From Loigolactobacillus binensis (GTDB taxonomy: Bacteria > Bacillota > Bacilli > Lactobacillales > Lactobacillaceae), in the NCBI RefSeq assembly GCF_005405165.1, contig NZ_BJDN01000008.1, positions 32,622 to 96,621 of the forward strand: a stretch of DNA of 64,000 bases, written 5' to 3'. Shown in pieces: positions 8,239 through 16,474 of this stretch. The translations under genes and the position numbers were made by a program. Below the pieces are notes generated by a model. It saw nothing but the letters and a program-made list of their open reading frames with translations. It searched no databases and was not told the DNA's origin. Within the stretch, counting starts at the first letter, position 1, and each line of letters begins with the position of its first letter.

Positions 8239-8922
8239 ATGACGCCGATCAAGGAAGATTATTTAAAAATTATTTTTGAGCTAGGCGGCGCAAAAAAGGA
8301 AGTCTCAAATAAACAGATTTCATTAGCCTTAGGAATTGCCGCTGGCTCAGTCACCGAGATGGTCAACAAACTTAAAAAAGAAAAATTGGTGACACATAGG
8401 CCTTATCATGATATTGCTTTGACAAAGGCTGGATTAGATCAAGCAATTTTACTGATCCGCAAACATCGCCTCTGGGAAACTTTTCTTGCTACTGATTTGG
8501 CTTTTGCCCTGGCAGATGTTCATCCTGAAGCTGAGGTTTTAGAACATGTGACTAGCCCTAAATTGCTAGCTCGGCTCGATAAATTTCTTAATTATCCAAA
8601 ACATTGTCCTCATGGTGGCGTCATTCCTGATCAAGACGGTCACTTTCAAGAAGAAAGCTATACCGTCTTAGCACAAATTCCTGATGGTCAAACGGTGACG
8701 ATTGAACGTTTCATTGATGATCACGATCTATTGACCTATTTAGCGGATATCCAGCTAGCTTTAGAAACACAAGTCATTGTGATCAAGCATGAACCCTTTG
8801 ACGGTCCAATCAGTGTTGCCACTCCTGCTGGCCAAGAATTTAATATTAGCTTTAAGGCCGCCCACAATATTTTCGTCACTGATGAAAATGGCGCCTCACT
8901 AGAGCAAAATAAAAAAGCGTGA
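8239..8922 (+). CDS. DtxR/MntR-family metal-dependent transcriptional regulator
   Basis: Represses metal-uptake genes when bound by Mn2+ or Fe2+. N-terminal winged helix (MTPIKEDYLKIIFELGG ... GIAAGSVTEMVNKLKKEKLV) is typical of the family. The dimerisation/metal region has RKHRLWETFL and HPEAEVLEHV, then CPHGGVIP, and a C-terminal SH3-like (FeoA) domain, giving 227 residues. I start at ATG 8239, where Asp and Glu of EDYLKIIFE align with family metal ligands. AGGAG (8221-8225) is rather far (13 bases), and the upstream TTG at 8194 falls too near the -10. No transporter gene lies next to it, so its targets are elsewhere. Confidence 0.9.
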   Translation: MTPIKEDYLKIIFELGGAKKEVSNKQISLALGIAAGSVTEMVNKLKKEKLVTHRPYHDIALTKAGLDQAILLIRKHRLWETFLATDLAFALADVHPEAEVLEHVTSPKLLARLDKFLNYPKHCPHGGVIPDQDGHFQEESYTVLAQIPDGQTVTIERFIDDHDLLTYLADIQLALETQVIVIKHEPFDGPISVATPAGQEFNISFKAAHNIFVTDENGASLEQNKKA

Positions 8923-8940
8923 GTATCACGCTTTTTTATT
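8907..8940. terminator. Bidirectional terminator between the regulator gene and luxS
   Basis: AAAAAAGCGTGA (8911-8922) pairs with TCACGCTTTTTT (8926-8937) around a 3-base loop. The TGA stop of the regulator gene lies inside the stem. Confidence 0.9.
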
Positions 8941-9426
8941 TTACAATGATTTTTCAACGACATGGCGTTCAAATGGATCTGAACTAATTCCTTCTTCAAG
9001 AATCTTCTTGCACCATTCTTTAGCGGAGAACAAAGAGTGATCACGGTAATTACCACAACTCGTGATGTCGGTACCCTGAACATCATCCCACGTTGTTGGA
9101 CCAGCAATGAATTCCAACGAGCCCTTCAAAGCAGCAGCAACATCTTCTGGCTTATGGCGACCCCATAAGATCAAATGGAAGCCTGTCCGACAACCAAATG
9201 GTGAACAGTCGATCACACCGTCTAAACGGTCACGCAACAAACCAGCCAGCATATGTTCGATCGTATGTAACCCAGCAGTTGGAATCGCATTTTCGTTAGG
9301 TTGAACTAACCGCAGATCGTAGTTCTGAATTTCATCACCTTTAGCACCAGATTCCGTTGTAATTAAGCGAACATAGGGTGCTTTTACTTTAGTATGGTCT
9401 AAAGTAAAACTTTCAACTTTTGCCAT
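8941..9426 (-). CDS. luxS: S-ribosylhomocysteine lyase LuxS
   Basis: Splits S-ribosylhomocysteine into homocysteine and DPD, the AI-2 precursor, within the activated methyl cycle. Zinc ligands are visible: the two His of [13 protein letters not shown] and the Cys of [21 protein letters not shown] is also diagnostic. ATG at 9424-9426 follows GGAGG at 8 bases; the in-frame TTG upstream overlaps this ribosome binding site. The 161-residue length is normal. The companion pfs nucleosidase is not adjacent. A TACAAT -10 candidate lies at 9473-9478. Confidence 0.97.
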   Translation of the reverse strand: MAKVESFTLDHTKVKAPYVRLITTESGAKGDEIQNYDLRLVQPNENAIPTAGLHTIEHMLAGLLRDRLDGVIDCSPFGCRTGFHLILWGRHKPEDVAAALKGSLEFIAGPTTWDDVQGTDITSCGNYRDHSLFSAKEWCKKILEEGISSDPFERHVVEKSL

Positions 9427-9578
9427 TTCCGATTCCTCCAATTAATTAATTGCGTAAAAATGCGCTAAATCCATTGTACTGCTAACCAGACCTTTTGGAA
9501 AATTACTAATTTAATTATTGCTTGAACGCGCTTAAAAAATCAGCACGGCCATAAACAATACTTTTAGAAAATAAGCGC

Positions 9579-10151
9579 CTAAATTTGTTGCATCAAGGCC
9601 GCTACTGCCCGTCCTCGCTGACTATAATGTGCTCGCTGAAGCGCCGGTAACTCGGCCAAAGTAGCACCTAACTCCGGAATATACACTAAGCGATCAAACC
9701 CGCCACTTAACTGCCCTTGCTCTTGTAGGGCCACCTGAGCTGTCAGGCTTCCATGGGCGCGTACTAGGCGGTGCCCGATTTGAAGGACTAAATAACTGTG
9801 CAACGTGATTTGACGCTGTGGATTATCACGCAGCCGCGCCAGCAAATAGGTATTGGCCGCTACTGCTTGTCGCGCTAAAGTACGGCCAGTATAAACACCA
9901 AATTCATTGGGAAAGGCAGCTAAATCAATTCCGGAATCATCACCTAGTACTGGTAATGACGTTAAAACCGCTACCTGAGCAGCCTTACTGGTTGCATTTT
10001 GCCAATAATCGCCACCTTCAAGCCCAAAAGGTATTGGTGCTAGTTGACTAGTGTAGCCCTGCAAGGAAATCGAATACTGGGCAAATAGTTGCTGCAACTC
10101 CGCCAATTTTCCCGCATTATGTGACGCCAGCAAAATCGGTTGCTCAAGCAT
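9579..10151 (-). CDS. RdgB/HAM1-family non-canonical purine NTP pyrophosphatase (folate-operon copy)
   Basis: Hydrolyses ITP/XTP-type nucleotides or related triphosphates. SHNAGKLAELQQLF at the N-terminus and LGDDSGIDL match the substrate and metal sites of the family. It is last in the folate operon and overlaps folC by 8 bases, as the xtp3 gene of the Lactobacillus plantarum folate cluster does. The family role there is thought to be dephosphorylation of dihydroneopterin triphosphate, which is inference here. A second HAM1 domain exists in this window (C-terminus of the rph fusion). Sequence is divergent (190 residues, SHN for the usual TRN), which fits a changed substrate. No obvious terminator follows. 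Confidence 0.85.
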   Translation of the reverse strand: MLEQPILLASHNAGKLAELQQLFAQYSISLQGYTSQLAPIPFGLEGGDYWQNATSKAAQVAVLTSLPVLGDDSGIDLAAFPNEFGVYTGRTLARQAVAANTYLLARLRDNPQRQITLHSYLVLQIGHRLVRAHGSLTAQVALQEQGQLSGGFDRLVYIPELGATLAELPALQRAHYSQRGRAVAALMQQI

Positions 10152-11445
10152 CTGGCAGCAACTCCTTCACTAAATAAAAAGAGCCAGTGACCACAATTAG
10201 ATCTTGACTTGACGTCTGCTGTCGTGCAAGATGTAACGCCTGCTTGGGTTCAGGTTGAACTTTGATGATCAATTGCGGCGCTAACTGATGACAGACGGCC
10301 GCCAATTCAGCGGCCGGCAAAGCCCGCTGCGGATTATTAGGTGTTGTGATCACAACTTGCTGGGCTTGAGGTAGTAACAAAGTCAACATTTGCTGGTAAT
10401 TCTTATCGCGCAACATCCCCAAAACCAAAGTCAAGCAGCGTTGAGGTCGTAAGCGCCGTAAAGTTGCTGTTAAAGCCTGAACACCATCGGGATTATGAGC
10501 ACCATCAAGCAAAACCATGGGATGCTGACCAATCACTTGCAAACGACCAGGTAGAACGACCTTAGTCAAAGCCTGTCGGATAACTGCAGGCGCTAAAGTT
10601 ATTTGTTGCTGCAAGGCAGCCACCGCGGTTAAAACAGTTACTAAATTAGCCACTTGAAATTCCCCTGCCAAACTTAATTTAAGGTGGTGCCAATCAAATA
10701 ATTCACACTTCAAACTGACCGTGATACCCGTCAAACTAAAACCTTCGATTTGCGTCGTCAAATGTTGTGCCTGCCACCAAGTAGCGTGATTTTGCTGTGC
10801 GGCTTGCTGTAAAACGTGCTCTGCTGCGGTAGCTTGCTGTGGGTAACTCACTACCGGTACCGTTGGCCGCATAATTTTGCTTTTGGTGGTAGCAATCGCC
10901 GTTAGCGTATTACCCAACAAGGCCATATGATCATACGCAATTTTGGTGAAAATAACTAAATTAGGCCGTTCCAAAGCATTGGTAGCATCAAATTCGCCAC
11001 CTAAACCAGTTTCGATCACTGCCCAATCAATCTGTTGTCGGCGAAAATACACCATCGCCAATACAAAATACCATTCAAATTCAGACAAAGCTGCTGGCTG
11101 TAATTTTAGTTGTGCTAAAGCCTGCTTAACTTGGACAAAGACCGCTAAAAAATCAGCAGCAGGCAACGCCCGACCATCAATCGTAATTTGTTCCAATGGA
11201 CCACGTAAGGAGGGGCTCATAAACGCTCCGCTACGGTACCCGGCTGTAGTCAAAATAGTCCGTAACATTTGCGTAGTTGAGCCCTTGCCGTTAGTCCCTG
11301 CAATATGAATAATTTTAAACGTTTCTTCAGGATGGTCTAATTGAGCTAAAACCTGGCGTAACAAACCGACACGATCGCCGATTTCGTAAAGCATTCCTTG
11401 GGTCATTTCTGCCTGCGCGGCTTGAACCTGTGCTTGTATTGTCAT
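10144..11445 (-). CDS. folC: Dihydrofolate synthase / folylpolyglutamate synthase
   Basis: Mur-ligase-family enzyme adding glutamate to dihydropteroate and folates, ATP-dependent. P-loop HIAGTNGKGSTTQML (about 47-61), ETGLGGEFDATN, and the C-terminal LDGAHNPDG and DKNY motifs are visible. Length 433 is normal. Its ATG overlaps the TGA of folE by one base (TGATG), so translation is coupled. Fifth gene of the folate operon. Confidence 0.95.
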   Translation of the reverse strand: MTIQAQVQAAQAEMTQGMLYEIGDRVGLLRQVLAQLDHPEETFKIIHIAGTNGKGSTTQMLRTILTTAGYRSGAFMSPSLRGPLEQITIDGRALPAADFLAVFVQVKQALAQLKLQPAALSEFEWYFVLAMVYFRRQQIDWAVIETGLGGEFDATNALERPNLVIFTKIAYDHMALLGNTLTAIATTKSKIMRPTVPVVSYPQQATAAEHVLQQAAQQNHATWWQAQHLTTQIEGFSLTGITVSLKCELFDWHHLKLSLAGEFQVANLVTVLTAVAALQQQITLAPAVIRQALTKVVLPGRLQVIGQHPMVLLDGAHNPDGVQALTATLRRLRPQRCLTLVLGMLRDKNYQQMLTLLLPQAQQVVITTPNNPQRALPAAELAAVCHQLAPQLIIKVQPEPKQALHLARQQTSSQDLIVVTGSFYLVKELLPDA

Positions 11446-12005
11446 CAGCGTAACCGCCGCTCAAATTCGGCGATTCGCCCTGGATCATTTAGATCGCCGG
11501 TAAACCGAGTTGTCACCGTTTGACTACCTGTTTTTTGGATTCCCCGCATCTCCATACACATGTGGCGGGCCTGTAATTCGACAGCGATTCCCTTAGGTTG
11601 CAAAATTCGCTGCAGTTCATCAACTAACTGCGAAGTCAGTCGTTCCTGAACATTAGGTTTGTGCGCGACATAATCGACTAAACGCGCAATTTTACTCAAA
11701 CCAATGATCTGACCACCAGCCGGTAAATAAGCAATATGGGCAGTTCCAAAAAACGGTAATAAGTGATGCTCACACATGGAGTAGAAGGGAATATCCTTAA
11801 CGACCACCATTTCCGTTTGGCTGTCGGTTTGAAATAACTTATAGTTAGTAAATTCAGGTTCCTGTAACGAGCTGAAAACTTCAGCATACATTCGGGCAAC
11901 CCGTTCTGGTGTTTCCAATAAACCAGCGCGTTGCGGATCTTCACCGACAGCAATCAAGATTTGTCTAACGGCCGCTGCGATTTGTTGTTTCTGTTCATCA
12001 TTCAT
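11445..12005 (-). CDS. folE: GTP cyclohydrolase I (FolE type)
   Basis: Converts GTP to 7,8-dihydroneopterin triphosphate, entry step of folate synthesis. Zinc-binding CEHHLLPFFG and the later Cys in RHMCMEMRGI are intact, as are IGLSKIARLVDYVA and QERLTSQLVDEL, so it is the zinc-dependent IA type. 186 residues. Overlaps folK by 4 bases (ATGA) and folC by 1. Confidence 0.97.
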   Translation of the reverse strand: MNDEQKQQIAAAVRQILIAVGEDPQRAGLLETPERVARMYAEVFSSLQEPEFTNYKLFQTDSQTEMVVVKDIPFYSMCEHHLLPFFGTAHIAYLPAGGQIIGLSKIARLVDYVAHKPNVQERLTSQLVDELQRILQPKGIAVELQARHMCMEMRGIQKTGSQTVTTRFTGDLNDPGRIAEFERRLR

Positions 12006-12490
12006 AAACGCTCATCCTTAATTTTGGTTACCCGCTGAGCGGCTGGTAACGCCTGTAATAATTTTTTGACTTGTTGTCTTTTTTCCCCGGTCGTTATTTC
12101 TAGTAATGGCACTAATACAAAAGCGCGCCGGGCCATTTCTGGGTGCGGCAGAGTCAATTCAGCTGTTTGACTAACCACATCATCGTACCACAAAATATCC
12201 AAGTCGATCGTGCGCGGTCCCCAATGAACTAAGCGCCGGCGCTTTTGAGCCTGTTCAATGGTGTGAATCCGTTGCAATAATGCTAACGCCGTTAACTCGG
12301 TTTCCAAATAAACCGCACAATTATAAAAATCATCTTGGACTACCCCACCAACTGGTGCCGTTTCATAAATACTGGAAATACGCACGACCTGAATCTGCGG
12401 ATCGGCCTGTAAAGCCGTAATGGCCTGCTGTAGCTGAACCTGACGATTTCCAATATTGGACCCAATACTTAAATAAGCCTGATGCATCAA
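12002..12490 (-). CDS. folK: 6-hydroxymethyl-7,8-dihydropterin pyrophosphokinase (HPPK)
   Basis: Transfers pyrophosphate from ATP to hydroxymethyl-dihydropterin. Hallmarks: LSIGSNIGNRQVQLQQAI at the N-terminus, YETAPVGGVVQDDFYN, the magnesium/ATP motif GPRTIDLDILWYDD, and LPHPEMARRAFVL. 162 residues. Overlaps folB by 4 bases and folE by 4 bases. Confidence 0.97.
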   Translation of the reverse strand: MMHQAYLSIGSNIGNRQVQLQQAITALQADPQIQVVRISSIYETAPVGGVVQDDFYNCAVYLETELTALALLQRIHTIEQAQKRRRLVHWGPRTIDLDILWYDDVVSQTAELTLPHPEMARRAFVLVPLLEITTGEKRQQVKKLLQALPAAQRVTKIKDERL

Positions 12491-12846
12491 CGGCTCACCT
12501 GCACTTCAATTTCAACATTGTCAAAAATGCCGGCGATCGGCACACTATATTTGCGTACGCGTAATTGAACTTTTTCCACCAAATGATACTGCGCCAAAAT
12601 AGTTTGGCTGATTTGATTTGCCAAACTTTCAATTAATTGATATTGCCGCGTTTTGGCAATCTCAGTGATCGTTGTGTAAACTTCAGCATAACTCACAGTT
12701 TGGCTTAATTTATCTTGAGTTCCCAACGTTTCGATTGGTACCGTCAACGCAACGTCAATTTCCAGGCGCTGCCCTAACCGATTTTCTTCTGGTAAAACCC
12801 CATTGTAAGTATAGACCTGAATATTATTAATTTTGATCAATCCCAT
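12487..12846 (-). CDS. folB: Dihydroneopterin aldolase
   Basis: Releases glycolaldehyde from dihydroneopterin. Small T-fold enzyme of 119 residues starting MGLIKINNIQVYTYNGVLPE, with the expected central Lys/Tyr region (KLSQTVSYAEVYTTI) and ESLANQI helix. ATG at 12844-12846 is chosen because GGGGGA lies 7 bases upstream; a longer frame to 12888 would overlap folP and has no ribosome binding site. Confidence 0.93.
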   Translation of the reverse strand: MGLIKINNIQVYTYNGVLPEENRLGQRLEIDVALTVPIETLGTQDKLSQTVSYAEVYTTITEIAKTRQYQLIESLANQISQTILAQYHLVEKVQLRVRKYSVPIAGIFDNVEIEVQVSR

Positions 12847-12856
12847 TATTATCCCC

Positions 12857-13957
12857 CTAACAGCTGAAACTGCGCTTGATTTTATCAATAATACCTAGAG
12901 TATAACGCGTTTCAGCAATATCGTGGGCCCGCATAAAATTAACATCCAGTCCAACCGAATTAGCAAAAATCGCCATAGTGGGAACCAAGCGTTCTTCAAC
13001 TGGTAAATTTAGTAGGGTGCCAATAAACCCCTTACGCGATGGCGCGATCAGGGTTGCGACGCCTAGATCATTAAATCGATCCAATTCCCGTAATAACGTA
13101 TACTCCTGCTCATAATTTTTACCATAAACTGAGCCCAAACCAACATCGATCATAATTTGTTGCTGTTGGATTCCATACTGCCCAGCAAAATCAATAGCTG
13201 TCGCAAAGTAATCGTGAATGTTTTGCACTAAATCACTATAATGATCACCAATCTGTGTGTGCATGATCACTAATCCTGCATCGACTGCAGCGATGGCTTC
13301 TAGGATTCGCGGATCATCTTGCAACGCGTGCACATTGTTAATAATATCCGCACCAGCCGCCAATACCCCTTGAACGACTTCATATTTATAAGTATCGACT
13401 GCGATCGGTATGTCGATCACCGGCCGAATTGCTTTTAGAACTGGGATCACCCGCGCTAATTCTTCGACCGCAGTTAACTCCTGGTAACCTTTACGGGTTG
13501 ACTGCCCACCTAATTCTAAAACGTCCGCACCTTGGGCCACCATTTCCTGTGCTCGCTTAATTGCCGCAGCTGGGGTAAAATACCGGCCACCATCGTAAAA
13601 TGAATCATCTGTAATATTTAAAATTCCGTAGACCTGAGTTTTATCTTGGGTAGCCAGGCGATAATGCCGTGCCTGGAATAAATGACTTTGCTGTAGGCTG
13701 ACGGCAACAGCACGTAAAGCAGCTAGATAATCAGTCGTCTCAACAATGGTTGGTACCCATTTATCCAAGTTCAATAAACTATATTTGTCGACGATCAGTG
13801 TTTGCGCAGATAAATAAGTGATCTGCAAGGCGCGATTGATCTGCTGTGCCGCCGACGTTTTTGGTAGATCCTCATCCGCCGCTAACAAGATCAAAGTTGG
13901 TTTAAATAATTGCGCTGGTAAGGTTGTCGTTGCCAGCGATTGTTGTGTAAGTCGCAC
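12857..13957 (-). CDS. folP: Dihydropteroate synthase with N-terminal extension
   Basis: Joins p-aminobenzoate to hydroxymethyl-dihydropterin pyrophosphate; sulfonamide target. The TIM-barrel core begins at YGILNITDDSFYDGG (about residue 110) with ELGGQSTRKGY, IPIAVDTYKYEV, IINNVHAL and the closing LIAPSRKGFIG. About 105 residues precede the core and match no known motif; other lactobacillary FolP proteins are also longer than E. coli's 282. Start set at GTG 13955-13957 after GGGGGGAG. A longer frame to 14020 is excluded because its TTG is part of the -35 box. Confidence 0.92.
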   Translation of the reverse strand: MRLTQQSLATTTLPAQLFKPTLILLAADEDLPKTSAAQQINRALQITYLSAQTLIVDKYSLLNLDKWVPTIVETTDYLAALRAVAVSLQQSHLFQARHYRLATQDKTQVYGILNITDDSFYDGGRYFTPAAAIKRAQEMVAQGADVLELGGQSTRKGYQELTAVEELARVIPVLKAIRPVIDIPIAVDTYKYEVVQGVLAAGADIINNVHALQDDPRILEAIAAVDAGLVIMHTQIGDHYSDLVQNIHDYFATAIDFAGQYGIQQQQIMIDVGLGSVYGKNYEQEYTLLRELDRFNDLGVATLIAPSRKGFIGTLLNLPVEERLVPTMAIFANSVGLDVNFMRAHDIAETRYTLGIIDKIKRSFSC

Positions 13958-13991
13958 ACTTCTCCCCCCAATTATTAAATTGATTAGCCCA

Positions 13992-14020
13992 ATCTTACCC
14001 AGAAAAAACGGAAGCGTCAA
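13992..14020 (-). promoter_or_regulatory. Promoter of the folate operon
   Basis: Minus-strand TTGACG (14015-14020), 17-base spacer, TAAGAT (13992-13997). Start near 13985, giving a leader of about 28 bases before folP. Confidence 0.8.
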
Positions 14021-14047
14021 TAAAATATCCTAATACACCTTATGGTA

Positions 14048-14076
14048 ACAAAAAAAGGAGCAAAAACTGCTCCTTA
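14048..14076 (-). terminator. Terminator after dapL
   Basis: AAGGAGCA / TGCTCCTT hairpin (14055-14075) followed by seven T on the minus strand. Ends the murI-to-dapL transcription unit. Confidence 0.9.
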
Positions 14077-14085
14077 AAAGTCATG

Positions 14086-15225
14086 TTACACTTCTGCATC
14101 ACGTTTTTTAAAATACGTGGTCATGGCGTAGATACCCTTTTCGATTGCGCCAACATGGGGTGCCAAATGTTCTGAATGTAGTTGGTAAGGTTGATCCACG
14201 CCTAACCAAAACATGGTCCCATGAATTTTAGAAATCAAAAAGCCAAAATCTTCACCCGTCATGGCAGGTTCCGTCTCAACATATTCAATTGCCGGATCAG
14301 CCTGCATCGTCTGAATGAAAGCCGCTGTCGTTTTAGGATCATTTTCTACTGGGTAGTAGCCGCCTTGATGTAAGTCAAGGGCGACTTGGCAATCATAACT
14401 TAATGCAATACCTTCCGCAATGGTCCGTACACGTTGTTGGATATGTTGATTCATTACCTGAGTCAACGCCCGAATCGTGCCATCAATTTGAGCACTACCA
14501 CTGATTACATTGCCGATCGTGCCGGCATGAAATTGGCCTAAAGTGACCACACCGCTTTCAATTGGATCAACATTGCGGCTAACAATGGTTTGAATTTGAT
14601 TAACGAATTGCGCACCAGCCACCACCATATCGTTGGCTAGATGGGGATACGCCGCGTGACCGCTTTTACCGCTGAAATGAGCATGGATCTCACAAGTCCC
14701 AGCAAATAAAGTTCCTTGGCGACAACCAATCGCACCAGTGGGTAATTGGGGATTAATGTGTAAACCATAAAATTCATCTGGCCGCCACTCATCTAAGGCA
14801 CCCATTTCGTAAAGACGTTTACCGCCGCTGGCATTCTCCTCAGCCGGTTGGAATAGGAATAACAAATTATTTTTCGGTTGCTGCTGAGCAAAATAATCCA
14901 GTAGACCTAAAGCAACCGTCATATGGATATCATGACCACAAGCGTGCATCATCCCCGGATGTTTAGACGCAAATGGTAATCCTGTTTGTTCTTGAACCGG
15001 CAATGCGTCAATATCAGTTCGCCAGCCTAGCGTTTTGTGCGGTGCACGACCACTGACCAAAACTAAAGTTGCGGTTGCAATCTTTTTGACAGTCAACCAA
15101 GTCTGCGGCAATTTTGTAATCACACTTAACAAATAAGCCTGCGTTTCAAACTCTTGTAACCCAATCTCTGGAATCTGGTGTAAATCTTGATAAATTTTTG
15201 TTAGTTCATCCGTTGTCATTGTCAT
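14086..15225 (-). CDS. dapL: N-acetyldiaminopimelate deacetylase (M20 family)
   Basis: Removes acetyl from N-acetyl-LL-diaminopimelate in the acetylase route to lysine and DAP. Metal-site motifs MHACGHDIHMTVALGLL, PAEENASGG and the C-terminal TGEDFGFL are intact; 379 residues. Directly downstream of dapH (gap 14 bases), the usual dapH-dapL (B. subtilis ykuQ-ykuR) pair, which distinguishes it from other M20 amidohydrolases. ATG at 15225 follows GAGG by 8 bases. Confidence 0.9.
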   Translation of the reverse strand: MTMTTDELTKIYQDLHQIPEIGLQEFETQAYLLSVITKLPQTWLTVKKIATATLVLVSGRAPHKTLGWRTDIDALPVQEQTGLPFASKHPGMMHACGHDIHMTVALGLLDYFAQQQPKNNLLFLFQPAEENASGGKRLYEMGALDEWRPDEFYGLHINPQLPTGAIGCRQGTLFAGTCEIHAHFSGKSGHAAYPHLANDMVVAGAQFVNQIQTIVSRNVDPIESGVVTLGQFHAGTIGNVISGSAQIDGTIRALTQVMNQHIQQRVRTIAEGIALSYDCQVALDLHQGGYYPVENDPKTTAAFIQTMQADPAIEYVETEPAMTGEDFGFLISKIHGTMFWLGVDQPYQLHSEHLAPHVGAIEKGIYAMTTYFKKRDAEV

Positions 15226-15239
15226 TTAATAGCCTCGGC

Positions 15240-15950
15240 TTATAACTGACGCAAAGCATCAAGAATTTCCGTTTTACTACGCGTTTTATCATCAATATCC
15301 TTGATCTTACGGGCAGGAACGCCGGCAACAACAGTATGTGGGTCAACATCTTTTGTAACGATCGCACCTGCCGCAACAACGGCGCCTTTACCGATTCGAA
15401 CGCCTTCAAGAACAACCGCATTGGCACCGATCAAAACATCATCTTCAACCACAACTGGTTGCGCTGAAGGTGGTTCAACTACACCGGCTAATACTGCACC
15501 AGCACCGATATGGGCATTTTTACCCACCGTTGCGCGGCCGCCGAGAACGGCGCCCATGTCGATCATTGATCCTTCACCGATCACCGCACCAATATTGATT
15601 ACTGCGCCCATCATAACCACCGCGTTATCATGGATCTCAACTTGATCACGAATAAAAGCGCCGGGTTCAATTCGCGCGTTAAATTGCTTTAAATCAACCA
15701 TTGGTACTGCTGAATTACGCGCTGCGTTTTCAACATGGTATTCACTGATTGCTTTTTGATTTGCAGTCAGGAAGGGAGCTACGTCTGCCCAATCACCAAA
15801 TAATACACCACTATGGGCCTCAAAAAAGGTTTGAATCGAACTAGGAATCGTCAATTGATCTAAGTGCCCCTTCACATAAACCTTAACTGGGGTCTTCTTC
15901 TTTGCCTCACTAATGAAACGGATGATTTCTTTTGCATCCAAATCACGCAC
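15240..15950 (-). CDS. dapH: Tetrahydrodipicolinate N-acetyltransferase
   Basis: Acetyl-CoA-dependent acylation of tetrahydrodipicolinate in lysine/DAP synthesis. N-terminal DapH helix domain ([20 protein letters not shown]) precedes a left-handed beta-helix of hexapeptide repeats (about 90-215), ending [17 protein letters not shown] at 15950 is chosen: GGAG lies 6 bases upstream and the product begins like other DapH proteins. ATG at 15962 is part of that ribosome binding site. 236 residues. Confidence 0.92.
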   Translation of the reverse strand: MRDLDAKEIIRFISEAKKKTPVKVYVKGHLDQLTIPSSIQTFFEAHSGVLFGDWADVAPFLTANQKAISEYHVENAARNSAVPMVDLKQFNARIEPGAFIRDQVEIHDNAVVMMGAVINIGAVIGEGSMIDMGAVLGGRATVGKNAHIGAGAVLAGVVEPPSAQPVVVEDDVLIGANAVVLEGVRIGKGAVVAAGAIVTKDVDPHTVVAGVPARKIKDIDDKTRSKTEILDALRQL

Positions 15951-15968
15951 GCACCTCTCCATAATTTA

Positions 15969-16439
15969 TCATTTTTCACTCTCATTTAGCGGATAAACCT
16001 GATCAAAATTATGGGCTAAGTAATTCATACTTTTCATAATTTCCCGCCGCGTCACAATGCCCGTAAAATCACCTTCGTGACTAACTACCGGTAGAAACGG
16101 ATTATCCACTAATAAATGTAATATTAACTCAATATCGTATGGGTTTTCAACCGTTGGAACGTTTTTTTCGCAAACATCGCCGACACAAAGCTGATTTAAT
16201 TGACTTAAATCAAAGTCATCACGGCCTAGCATGGTTTCCGTGATCATCGGTAACGAAATTAAACCAATAAATTTTGAATCATTGGCTAAAACCGGAATTT
16301 TGGCGTAGCGTACCTTGGTCAGCACTAAAAACGCATGATTTAAATTATTATCCACTTGCACATTAGCAACTTTTTCAGCTGGAATTAAAAAGTGAGCTTT
16401 ATTTTGTAATAGTATGTCCACAATTGGTTGACTGATCAA
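15969..16439 (-). CDS. CBS-pair protein, CbpB/DarB (YkuL) type
   Basis: 156 residues consisting of two CBS domains (about 20-75 and 85-145) with VRYAKIPVL, KFIGLISLPMI, NPFLPVVSH and FTGIVTRREIMKSM. In Listeria (CbpB) and Bacillus (DarB) such proteins bind cyclic di-AMP and signal to the stringent enzyme Rel. Presence 18 bases ahead of dapH mirrors the B. subtilis ykuL...ykuQ-ykuR neighbourhood. Starts at TTG with GGGGGA upstream. Ligand binding is inference. Confidence 0.82.
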   Translation of the reverse strand: MISQPIVDILLQNKAHFLIPAEKVANVQVDNNLNHAFLVLTKVRYAKIPVLANDSKFIGLISLPMITETMLGRDDFDLSQLNQLCVGDVCEKNVPTVENPYDIELILHLLVDNPFLPVVSHEGDFTGIVTRREIMKSMNYLAHNFDQVYPLNESEK

Positions 16440-16474
16440 TACAGCATCCCCCTTTTCAGAGTCGTTTAAGTCGT

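Noticed and set aside
10943..11308. 121-residue plus-strand ORF
   Set aside because: Antisense shadow of folC; no initiation signal and no family features.
13958..14020. Longer folP start at TTG 14020
   Set aside because: That TTG is the first part of the -35 hexamer TTGACG of a near-consensus promoter.
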